Origin: Adiantum capillus-veneris
Taxonomy: Eukaryota > Streptophyta > Polypodiopsida > Polypodiales > Pteridaceae
NCBI GenBank assembly: GCA_014529385.2
Contig: CM043953.1
Coordinates: 112,784,549 to 112,848,548, forward strand
Reading direction: 5' to 3'
DNA length: 64,000 nt
The notes under the pieces were generated by a model, which saw only the letters and a program-made list of their open reading frames with translations, was not told the DNA's origin and ran no database searches. Positions 22,197 to 32,134 of the stretch are shown here, piece after piece. The stretch's first letter is position 1, and every line of letters begins with the position of its first letter. A program made the translations under genes and the position numbers.

Positions 22197-23398
22197 GTGT
22201 CAGGAGTTTTTTCGAGCAAGGAATTGCGCATATGTACATACACATGCATGGTGCATCAAATAAAGGATTGCCCATTTTCCTTAGCCAGGTGGTTACGTGG
22301 GGCCCACATGTGTACAGGTAGGACAACATGTACATAGTGCATCGATTTTCACTATCACCAGTATCAATATGTTTTTTCTACAATAATGAGGAGTTTATAG
22401 CGCATAAAACTTCTCGAGGAAGCTATCCGCGGGCCGACGACATGAGGTAAGCAGGTGTGTCAGATGGCATCTAGTGGCGGCAGGAGGCCGAACGGGGTCA
22501 ATATTTGCACGTGGATGAGTACGGACACAACGTGGGTGTTTCCTTGTGATAATTATGCAGAAAGGTCATCATGAGGACCACTTTTTGGGGCCACTTCACA
22601 TGGTGGCGAGATGCATTATTGGAAAAAAGCTGAGTGCCAGGTGTGCGAATGATGCAAAAAGGTGACAACTATGCACTGCGAGGTCAGTTTTTGGCCTGTT
22701 CGGGGTCCGTTTGAGGTCATCTAAAAGGCCAAGGGTGCCCAACTAATAAAGCTAAGTGTGGGAACTGAAAAAACAGAGAAAAGACCAGAAAAAACGTGGA
22801 GAAGAGAGGAGGAACAGCCGCAGGTGTGTTTTTGGTGTTTTTGGAGCCTGTTTTGGCCGTAAACTGCTCATCCGAGGTCGGATTTGAGCACTTTGACATT
22901 GTAGACTGGGGTTTTGGGCCGTTCCGGACGCGATGGCGTTGTCCATTTTGCCAAATTCCTCCCTCTTTTTCTACTGTTTTGGCTGTGTAAGTTTCTCCTA
23001 TGAGCGAAGTTTCTGCTCCAGTTTGTGATTGTATATGGTATCTTTTACCCATATTGTGTGAGCTGTTTGCCCCATTGGTGTTGGCCCAAGCTCAATTGTA
23101 TCTAAACATCAGAAATTCTCCTCTTTTGAGCTGAGTTTTTTTGGGTGTGTGTGTGTGTGTCTCTGTGTGGAGTGGGCAAGTGGATAATCTCTCTCCTCTC
23201 ACTCCATAGGTGTGTTTCCTGTCTCGGCCAGGTGTGTTGTGTAAGCCGAGTGGTGCCCCCATAGTGTGTGTGTGTATCTTCCCAAGAGTGTGTGTCGGGT
23301 CGTTATAGAGGCGCTGTGTGTGTTTTCATCCCGCTCACACCGGCAACCGTCCCCTGGCCTGGTGTGGAGCCGTGCTCCTGATTTTGCTGACCAGCAAG
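22197..23398. mobile_element. 1.2-kb insertion in the chromovirus gag (possible solo LTR)
   Basis: Gag-like coding is interrupted between these points, and GCCCG occurs on both sides (22192-22196 and 23399-23403). Slightly inside, the insert begins TGTCAGGAG and ends GACCAGCA (TG...CA), but with those ends the flanks do not match. Content is GT-rich near 23140-23340, with no ORF of note. A solo LTR of another family is the simplest explanation. A Gag spacer that diverged in place is the alternative. Confidence 0.45.
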
Positions 23399-23410
23399 GC
23401 CCGTGGCCTG

Positions 23411-23669
23411 CTACCGCATATGCAACTTAATCAAATCGGATAATGCTGTGACATTCTGATTTAATTGTGAAAAATTCGTTTCAAGCACAGTCATGCGTGT
23501 TTGCAATGCACGGAAATCTTGCATAGTCATGCAACTCATACGCATCGTCTGTCGCTGTCGTGGCACGATTACCCTCCGTGAGAGGAACCGTCTGCGTGGC
23601 ATCGGCAGACGAAACGGGTGCAGACTGCTCGAAATCAAATGCATGATGCATATCTATGTCCGAATCCAT
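23411..23669 (-). pseudogene. Chromovirus gag N-terminus
   Basis: The minus-strand ATG at 23669 opens MDSDIDMHHAFDFEQSAPVS. A frameshift near 23540 passes into a frame with RALQTRMTVLETNFSQLNQN, a coiled-coil heptad pattern common at Ty3 Gag N-termini. It ends at a stop beside the 22197-23398 insert. The leader between here and the primer site (23670-24561) shows no convincing coding sequence. Confidence 0.6.
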
Positions 23670-24561
23670 GCTGTGGACGTACTGTGCGAGAAAAGAAAGG
23701 AGAATACCTGAATTCCAACGAGCTCACAGAGCAGGTTGCGATAATTAACCGTATAATTACGCCTTTGATGGAAAAAAACGCTGAATTCGAAAGCGAACTT
23801 CAATCCAAAACGAAGAGTAGCTTGAAAATAAGAAGCAAGTCTGCAGCCGATGATGCTCTTGAAAGCATCGATCAATTTGGAGTTGCCAACAATTTGGTTT
23901 GCATCTTATGCACTACGCCAGATGAACTTGAAATTTTCCGACAAATGTTGTAGCCGATGAGAAACTTGAAAACACAAATCAATGTACCTTCACCACCGAT
24001 TTGGCTTGCATCGTATGCAAGAAGCCAAAACCGGGAAATTTGCAACCAATCGCTGGCTTTTCAAAACTTTAGAATCCGAGTTTCAGCAGATTTGGACTGT
24101 AAAATTTGCAGTAATCCACAGCCGTTGTGTGCTTTGTGTGCCCACCGATTCGGAGAAGAATGCCGTAGAGCACCGGAATCTCAAGCGCGCAGGGCACGGC
24201 CCTTGTTCAAAACCCACGAGGGTTTGCTGGGTGTGAATGGCCAACCCTTAAGGGTTTTTGTAAATTTTTTTTCTAAAAGCTCTGTTGCAGACAACGGCCA
24301 ATTGCGCAGAGCTTCTTGGAGAGCTACCTCGCGATGGGACGAGGTCCGTTGAGGCCGGGCAAGAAACAGGAATTGATGGACTTCCCCTTGCGCTCCCACT
24401 AAGCCCAACTCCAGCCGATTTGGTGCAAGTCGACAGACGCCCTTGTCCCCGACTAGGGGTTGTTGCACACGCGCAGGCTTCGGCTTCTTGCTCTTCCTCC
24501 TTTGAGGTTGCATGCAACATGCATCCCCCAAAAGCAGAACGTGCCCTCAGTTCTAAGTTTA

Positions 24562-24574
24562 GCTCTGATACCAA
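24562..24574 (-). other. Primer-binding site of the chromovirus
   Basis: GCTCTGATACCAA on the plus strand, which is TTGGTATCAGAGC on the minus strand. It is complementary to initiator tRNA-Met and directly abuts the right LTR. This fixes the direction of transcription as leftward. Confidence 0.92.
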
Positions 24575-24716
24575 TTTCAAACCAATGAACTGCGAGGTCC
24601 CGGTCCATCCGCCCAACCTCCCTTTAATAGGCTCCTAGCCACTTTCAGACCCCTTCCCCACTGGCAGTTGGCCCTTAGCCGAGTCCGTGACCCCTTGGTT
24701 GGCCCTTGGCCTGACA
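24575..24716 (-). repeat. 5' LTR of the chromovirus
   Basis: 142 bases, paired with 12169-12309. Followed by AGTAG, the (one-mismatch) target duplication of GGTAG at 12164-12168. Confidence 0.88.
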
Positions 24717-25735
24717 AGTAGACACAAGGATGTCATGAGGAAATCCTTGCATCCTAGTGCTACACTATCATATGAAAATGAGGCTTGAACTTAAGGTGCT
24801 GTTCTATACCCATGGTAGCCACAAGGATGGCATTAGGCTTGCATTCTAGTGCCACACTAGCCTATGCAAGTGAGGATCAAACTTAAGTTTGAGCCTCTTG
24901 GAATTAGTATCTCTAAAGGATGAGTCTAGACATACTCCCTAGTGCTACAATAGCTTATACAATTGAGGCGAACTTAAGCTCGATCCTCAAAGTGTTTTTA
25001 TTTTCCTTTGGTATCCACATGGATGTCATGAAGCTATTCATGCATTGTAGTGCTATACTGACATTTGTAGGCAAGGTCTACACTTAAGTGCAAGCTTTTT
25101 CCCATTGTTTGCCACAAGGATTCTATGACCTTAGTAGCTATAAGGATTTCACAAGCCTAACCTTTCCCCCTAGCGCTACAGTATGAAATCCTCAAACTTT
25201 AGCTTGAGTCTAAAGATATTTTTCCATGTCCTTGATAGCCACAAGGATGTCATGAGGCTGTGCCCTTGCATAGTAGGGCTACACAGCAAGCAAGGCTCTT
25301 TCCATTGGTAGCTACAAGGATGTTAGGAGGCAAGCCTTGCATTCTAGTTCTAAAGAATATTCACTTGAGGCTCGAACTTAAGATCGATCCTAAAGGTGTT
25401 CTTCTATGCCCCGTGTAGCAACAAGCCCTACATGATGGTGCTACTCTACTATATATGCAAGTGAGGATCGAACTTAAGTTTGATCCTACTGGCATTGGTA
25501 GCCACACAGATTTCATGAGGCTAATTGTACACCCTAGTGCTAAAGTAACATATACAATTGAGGCTCAAACTTAAGTTCAAGGCAGACTTGATATATTAGC
25601 ATATGTAGGCAAGGTTCGAACTTAAGCTCGAGCCTCTTTCCCTAAGTAGCCACAAGGATGTCATTAAGCCAGACTTGTTACAATAGCATATGTAGGCGAG
25701 GTTCGAACTTAAATTTGAGCCGCTTTCCCTAGAGA
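24717..25735. repeat. Palindrome-rich tandem array, right half
   Basis: The same degenerate units as 11280-12168 continue: GTAGCCACAAGGATGTCAT, CTAGTGCTACA, a CATATG-containing step and the CTTAAG-centred palindrome. Unit length is about 95-105 bases here. The first partial unit completes the one cut at 12168, which shows that the array is older than the chromovirus. Confidence 0.85.
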
Positions 25736-26309
25736 TATTATGCTCTAGCCCTAGTTAAGTCTCAAGCACTTGCATGAGGCAACGCTATCATGCTAAAATA
25801 TCCACAATAAGCTCATGAGGTCACACTAGAGTGGAATATGCTAGTGCTTTGAGAGCATTAGAAGGTGAGGTTTAAGCTACATCAGCACATTGTTCTAGTT
25901 TCTCAACAAGGAAACAAGGCACCAAAAACGAGCTAAATATCAAAAGCAAAGAATCTACGTCAAGTGGAAATGTCACACTCAGTACCCAACCAAGTAAGTG
26001 TTGTTATCTATCTTTTTCTTTAAGTAGATTAATTACTTAATTATAGTTTTAAAACAAGTTAATTAAAGTACTTATTGATTAAGTACTCTAATTAAAGAAT
26101 AGCCACTTACTTTCAATTTATAGAGCATGATTTTAGACGTAGTTGCAGTTTGATTAACTTAATGATAGAGTTTAAAAGGTGTATCAAGGAGACGGTAGCA
26201 AACAATAATGAGTATAAGAGGTCATTAGAAGTAGATTAAATAGAGATTAGAAACTAATAGAATGATATTGAAGACTGAAATTTTGAGATGCAGGTTTAGG
26301 AGAGATTAA

Positions 26310-26530
26310 GAGGAAGGGAGGGAGTGATTAAGAGGAGGCAAGGGAGATTACATAGAGAGATTAGAAGAGATTAGGGAGTGATTAAGAGGAGGCAAGGGAG
26401 ATTACATAGAGAGATTAGAAGATATTAGGGAGTGATTAAGAGGAGGCAAAGGAGATTACATAGAGAGATTAGAAGAGATTAGGGAGTGATTAAGAGGAGC
26501 TGATGGTAATTACACAGAAAGATTAGAAGA
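26310..26530. repeat. 54-bp minisatellite
   Basis: Four copies of a purine-rich unit. Its anchor AGTGATTAAGAGG falls at 26323, 26377, 26431 and 26485, exactly 54 bases apart. Units are nearly identical except the last. A (CA)n run follows at 26536-26562. Confidence 0.85.
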
Positions 26531-26535
26531 AGATA

Positions 26536-26566
<31 letters not shown>

Positions 26567-26698
26567 TAATGTAGAGCGTTTTGGGACTGCAAATAGATTC
26601 ATAGAGGAGAGGGAGATGGGAAAGTAAAGAGCCATACCTGTCACGTCGTCGTCAGTTTTTTCACTGTCTGCACAAAAACCGAAACCCTGTTTTAATGT

Positions 26699-26702
<4 letters not shown>

Positions 26703-26772
<70 letters not shown>
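26703..26772. repeat. (GA)n microsatellite
   Basis: About 35 uninterrupted GA units. The sequences on either side (26560-26700 and 26780-26930) resemble each other, both carrying the GAG(A/G)T(G/T)(G/C)GGGA(A/G)TAAAGA type stretch followed by CACCTGTC or TACCTGTC. A small duplication with the microsatellite inside is therefore likely. Confidence 0.85.
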
Positions 26773-26775
<3 letters not shown>

Positions 26776-27719
26776 AATCTAGAGTTGTGAAAAAGAGCCT
26801 TGTGGGGCCGCGCAGATTCGCAGAGGGCAAGGAGATGCGGGAGTAAAGAATCTCACCTGTCGCGCTATTGTCGAATTCGTCACAGTCTGTAGAAAAATCC
26901 AAACCTATTATAATATAGAAGGTTTTAAAAGCATTAAAAAGCCTTTAATAGCTTTTTCCACCAACCCTACCAAGGTTAGATTAGCAAACTCACATGCGTG
27001 GACCAAAACTAATGGTTTTCATGATGGTTAAAAGAAGTGAAAAAAAAAACTTTTCATGAAAATCAGCATAACTTTCACATACGGAGTCCGATTGCAAAAC
27101 TTTTTTTACGAGCCTGTAGCTTGAGAGCGGTTCTACGCTTTTCTCAAAAAACCCTGTTCAAAAAACCTGTTTTTTACAACCCTGTTGTTTACAACAGGTT
27201 TTATGAACAGTTTTCAAAAAAACGACGTTTAAGGGGTCAAAAAATTCAACGAAGTTAGGGGTGTCTAGAACTACTTTTTTGAGAGTTTTGGGAAAATAAT
27301 ACTCACAAGTTGGACATAGTTTTGACTTCCCTTGGCTAAAACCTCTTAGGATCAATGAGTGAGGGACCCACCTCCACCAACCCTCTTCCTTAACCGATTT
27401 CATTGCACCTTTTTGCATGTAAAATTATCCTGCTACAACACGTAAAACACCAGGACTATAATCACCAAGAATCGATTTACACATAAACAACTGAGAAAAA
27501 AACCTCATTGTATTTTGAATGTCCATCAACCCTCAATTTTCATAGCATAATCTCCAAGGCCACCTATACTTAAACTAATGTCCTATCCTAAAAGAAAACT
27601 ATATGACTAACTAGGCTCGAACTTAAGTTCACTCATGCAACTACTTTGAAGCCTCACCTTCTTGTAAGCTCCGACTCTTTTGATAGGTCATTCAAGGAAA
27701 CTTGGGTTTGATGTAAAGC

Positions 27720-28575
27720 TCATCATTACCTTGGCTCCACTTTACAACTCTTTAAATATATCTCGAACTTAAATTTGAGTCTCCTTCCAAATTCAAGGCT
27801 ACTTTAACATAGCTTGGGTTTTTTCTCACACCTGTTGTTGCTCGTAGATTTCTAACACTTGAATGTGAATCTATGCTCAAACTTGAGTTTGAGCCTTCTA
27901 CCAAATTCCATGGGTGCCTCCATGTAACTTGGGCTACATCTTGCAACCCGCGTAACAAGTATATATTTCTAACACTTGGATGTACATTTAGGCTCAAACT
28001 TGAGATTGAGCCACCTACAAAATTCCATGCTTGCCTCTATGAAACTTTGGCTTTGTGAAACTCTTTTTATCTAGGTATTTATAGCACTTAGATGTACATC
28101 TAGGATCAAACTTGAGCTTGATCCTCCTACCGTCGTGCGTGGGTTGACTTATAGCTTGAGATCCATCTTGCAACTATTTTAAGATAAAGATTTCTAGCAC
28201 TTAGACCTACATTTAGGCTCCATCTATGCTCCGGCATTGTAACTTAGGCACCATATTGGACCTATTTGCAGCTTTAGATTTCTAGCACTTAGATGTACAT
28301 TTAGGCTCAAACTTGAGCTCGAGCCTCCTACCATCCCCAATGGGTTTATTCAGTATAACTCGAGATCCATCTTGTAACTCTTGTGAGCTATATATTTCTA
28401 GCACTTGGATGTGCATAAAGGCTCCATCCTCCTATCAAATTCCATGGGTGCCTGTGCAATGTAACATAGTCCCTATCTTGCAACTCTTGTCAACTTTATA
28501 TTTCTAGCACTTGGATGTACATACAGGCTCAAACTTGAGCTCGAGCCTCCTACCATCCTCCATGGATTGACTCGG
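27720..28575. repeat. Second palindromic tandem array
   Basis: Units of about 100-120 bases carry TTTCTAGCACTTGGATGTACAT and then a palindromic GGCTCAAACTTGAGCTCGAGCC-type core (quoted only as landmarks), then CCTACCATC. Copies start near 27855, 27968, 28076, 28192, 28283, 28393 and 28502. The core resembles the CTTAAG-centred palindrome of the 11280-25735 array, but the rest of the unit differs. It abuts the transposase-like pseudogene and may belong to its 5' region. Confidence 0.7.
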
Positions 28576-28701
28576 TGCAGATTTTCTTAATTGAATGGGA
28601 TGCAAGATTTTGCCAAAATTGTGAGTGTATCTTGGGAATGCATTAAATTTTGAGTTATATGCAATTTTACTGATATCTCTTGATTTCCTCAAAAATTGCA
28701 G

Positions 28702-31700
28702 GGTCCAAAACAAGGTGATTCAGTGTTTCTTGTTGATGGTTCCACAAGGAAATCTCGTGGGGTTATTCATTCCACTGATGCATCTCAACGTTGTGGTTTT
28801 GAATTGATTGGCACAACATGTGTGGCGATACATGTACTAGAAAGTTTTGATGACACCTTCTTGATTCCATTCGTCACAATGGATGCAAGAACCATGTCTC
28901 AAGCAGTTGGAAGCATCATCAAATGGCCATTGCATAATATTGTTATGGACAGAGGAAAATATCACACAATAGATGAGGATTTTCTTGTTGGTCAAGAAGA
29001 TGGCTTGATAGATAGAGCGAGTTGGAAAGAGAAAAGTGTCATCCTTTGGGCTGACAATAGATCTACAAAACTTGGTAATGGAGTGGTATTTCTGGTCCAC
29101 CCATATGAGGCTATAAACTGTACTGAACTAGGTGAGAGTAGCTTGGGTGTCATTGTGGAAGGGTCGATGCATCCACATCAAAGTGATATTTCAAGTTTGA
29201 ATTTGGTAAGCTGGCCTATTAGGCAGCTCACATTTGAGAATGGTGAGCCCTTGATCAAAGACACTGGATCCTCTTCTGCCATTGAGGGTATTCAAGATTT
29301 CCTCATGGAAGAAACGAGAGATTCCCTTGACATCTTATATGCTTCCAGTGATGACTATGAGGATGATGGCATACATAACAACACTGAAACTAGTTTTGAA
29401 GAAGGTACCACCAGTACAGAACTAGGTCTTCTTCTTCATACTCAAAATGATAGAGAGCAGGATGCCATTGCCGGTGACTATGATATAAGAGATGGGACAT
29501 GTAAGAAAACGAGTTATGTACATAAAGTTAGGCCTAGAAAAAAAAAAGGTAATGCTCATGCTTTCAACAAACAATGTGATGCTGCAAACATTCACAAAGT
29601 TGTAATTGATTGTTGTGAGATGCAATGCTGCCAGATTGGAAACATATCCAAAATCATGCAAGCGAGGGCAGACTTTTGGGGACAAAGCTACACTAGTCGA
29701 TGCACATTTGTATTGGATTGTATGAGCATGGCTCGTAGAAAAGATCAAGAAGAGGAATGCTTTGAGTTTACTTTTGATGGAAAGAAGGTATGTAGTAAAG
29801 CATGGTATGTAATGCATGGAATAGGAAAGTCAACATTTTACAGGCTGCGTAAAAAATTCTTGGATGGAGCATGCAATGGCAATCATGGAAACACTGGAAT
29901 AATAAGGAAGAGCTTGACACATGTTGAGATGGCAAAAGCACTCATACAAGGATTCATAGATAATAATGTAGATCAAATGCCACATAAGTCAAGGACAACC
30001 ATGCATGGCACTCGGGAAACTCAACGTGTTCTACCAACGATGTACAAACAAGTGGACATTTTGCGGGAAGTAAACGACACACTTGTCACAATGGAATACA
30101 AAACGTTGTCACAACCAACATTCTCAAGGTTGTGGAACACACACAGTCTTCAAGACAGTCACTTTATCAAAATCAAGCACATTCTCTAAATGTGACATTT
30201 GCACATCCATAAAGGTCAAGCTGGAGTCTACCAAAAATCAGGTGGAGCGTGCTAGATACATGGCACAAAGGAGATCACACATGTTTCAACAAATGAGCTG
30301 TAGAAATCTGTAATATGCTTGGAGGAGCTCTTCAAAAATGAATCCAACCAAGTTCTTGTGCATTATACATGACAAGATGGACCAGAGTAAGACTGTTATA
30401 CCACAAATTAAACTAGTTCCAAAATCTCTCAATGGAGTTGAGAGGCTTCCAGTATCCTTGACAGGAATGCTCACTCATGGACATGGACAAACAGCTTATG
30501 GTCACTTTGCATTGGGGTTATGGCCGAGTGATCCCAACTTCACAATCACATCTCTCTCAAAATGTCTAAGAAACTTAGAAAGAAGAGATAAACATATGTT
30601 TGGTGACTTGAGCTTAGAAACTCAAGTATAGAACCACGAACAAATCTTTTTGATTGTGTTTTGTCTACAGTTTCTCTCTATCACCATATGAAAGTGCTTA
30701 AGGAGAAAAACCAGTACTGCAAGGAAGAGTGCTCAGAATGAAGAGGCGGAGACTGATCTAATCACAAATGTGAATGTGGACACTGAGAATTTTTCTTCTA
30801 GACAAGGAAATGATTGTCCAAGGATGCAATCAATCTTTGGTACTAATGCACATGTACAGGAGGATGGCAATGTATTTGGGTTCAAGAGGTTGCCAAGAAC
30901 ATTGTTGTTGCAACTTGACAATTGTGGTTCAGAAAATAAGAATTGATATGTGTTTGCATACCTATCATTGTTGGTTGCAGGAGGAGTCTTTGACACTGAA
31001 CAACTTGGATTTCTTATGGTTGGTCACACTCATGAAGACATTGATGAATTGTTCAGTCGCTTTTCTGAGAAGCTTAGAAACAAGCCATTTTCACATTTCC
31101 AATTTGATGAAGATCTTCAGCGAGTGTGTTAGCATGCATCCAACACCTTTTCTCCTACAAACGGTGGCAGACTTTAAAGGATTTGTAAAGGGGTTCTTAC
31201 ATGATGGATTAGATAGCTTAGTGGGTCATTCAAAGCCATTGCAATTAAGGTTCTATATGAGTGATGGAATACCTTTGATGCAATACAAAGTGTACCCTAA
31301 AAATGTGCATTGGTTACCCGAAAATGGTATAGAGTTATAGAAGAGAAATGACCAAGGAGGAGCCAAGCTTCCTGAAGGTGTTCCAAAAGTATTACCACCC
31401 TTTGAGTATGTTAAAGATAGTGAGAAAGTTATGGAAGGAATAAAGAAGTATGTTAGTTGGTGGAAAGATCACTTGCAAGAGAAAGGAGATGAAAGTGAGT
31501 ATGCTAGGTGGATCAACCAAGTTCTTATGTACTAGCAGAATCTCATGCAAGCTATGCAAAACCCTGGACAAAGTGAAAACACTTTATTTGATGACTTTTG
31601 GCCAAGGAGTATGCGTGAACAAGATCATCCTCTTGAAGTTCCATTGGAAGATGGTCTAGATAAAGCACTTTACATAATAGAGGGCCACTATTGTGGTCCA

Positions 31701-32134
31701 ATGCGCAACAAACCTGCTGAGGAGTTCAACCCAACTCTTGATGTGGCAAAGGGAGACTTTGTACTTGTGCAACCTTGTGATGAAAATTACCCAATTTGGT
31801 TAGGAGTGGCAGCGAAAAATATTGATCAAACAATGACTCGGCAACCTATCTTCAAGTGAAGATACAATACTGGGCACCAATTTCAAAGAAGAAGAATGCA
31901 AGTGATGTGGAGGTTTACAAGGATTGTTGGAACAAGTATTGGAGAGAGAACATCAATGAGCCTCAATGTTGGGAAGACACTAGCTGCATCATTTGGGCAT
32001 GGAAGCCCAAGGGTGGACGAATTCCTGAAAAAATCAAGATTCCAAAGGCAATAATCCTCAAGGCCAAAGAGAGTCAGTTGAAACTTGATGAACATGAGGC
32101 ACCATCAAATGTCAATGCAAATGAAGAGGAATGA
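28702..32134 (+). pseudogene. Transposase-like gene with DUF8039-like modules and a DDE-like core
   Basis: The first long frame (to 30189) opens immediately after a splice acceptor, TTCCTCAAAAATTGCAG ending at 28701. There is no ATG near its start, so it is an internal exon. Residues 1-90 and about 100-180 both resemble the plant DUF8039 module, which often accompanies transposases. An acidic linker and a Lys-rich stretch (RPRKKKG) follow. The next segment has TFYRLRKKF and KCDICTSIK. The core, broken into three or more frames, contains IIHDKMDQSK (about 30363), LLLQLDNCGSENKN (about 30905) and MVGHTHEDIDELFSRF (about 31016). Their order and spacing suit an RNase H-fold nuclease. The C-terminal part (31545-32134) has FVLVQPCDENYPIWLGVA and VQYW/IQYWAP-type blocks. 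I link it to the DUF7869-like transposase group by memory only. Multiple frameshifts make it a pseudogene. Confidence 0.6.

Larger units (their letters stand above)
12169..24716 (-). mobile_element. Chromovirus-type Ty3 retrotransposon (minus strand), with nested insertions
   Basis: Short LTRs of 141-142 bases (12169-12309 and 24575-24716) flank it. An initiator tRNA-Met primer site sits beside the right LTR and a purine tract beside the left, so it is transcribed leftward. The flanks carry (G/A)GTAG, a 5-bp target duplication with one mismatch, inside the palindromic array. Coding order on the minus strand is gag, protease, RT, RNase H, integrase, chromodomain-like tail. A copia element (14642-20033) splits the RT and another insert (22197-23398) splits gag. 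Without them the element would be about 6 kb. The short LTRs and terminal chromodomain suggest the Reina/Tekay/CRM-like chromovirus group; I cannot choose among them. Confidence 0.92.
25736..27719. other. Spacer with simple repeats, no gene
   Basis: Apart from the minisatellite and microsatellites listed separately, this is AT-rich spacer. A 73-codon frame at 27037-27258 and its antisense shadow have no recognisable motif. Around 27600 the palindromic motif CGAACTTAAGTTC reappears and leads into the next array. Confidence 0.5.

Noticed and set aside
23618-23953. Plus-strand 111-codon ORF opposite the gag start
   Set aside because: Lies in the antisense of the leader and gag of the chromovirus; no recognisable domain, no conservation evidence.
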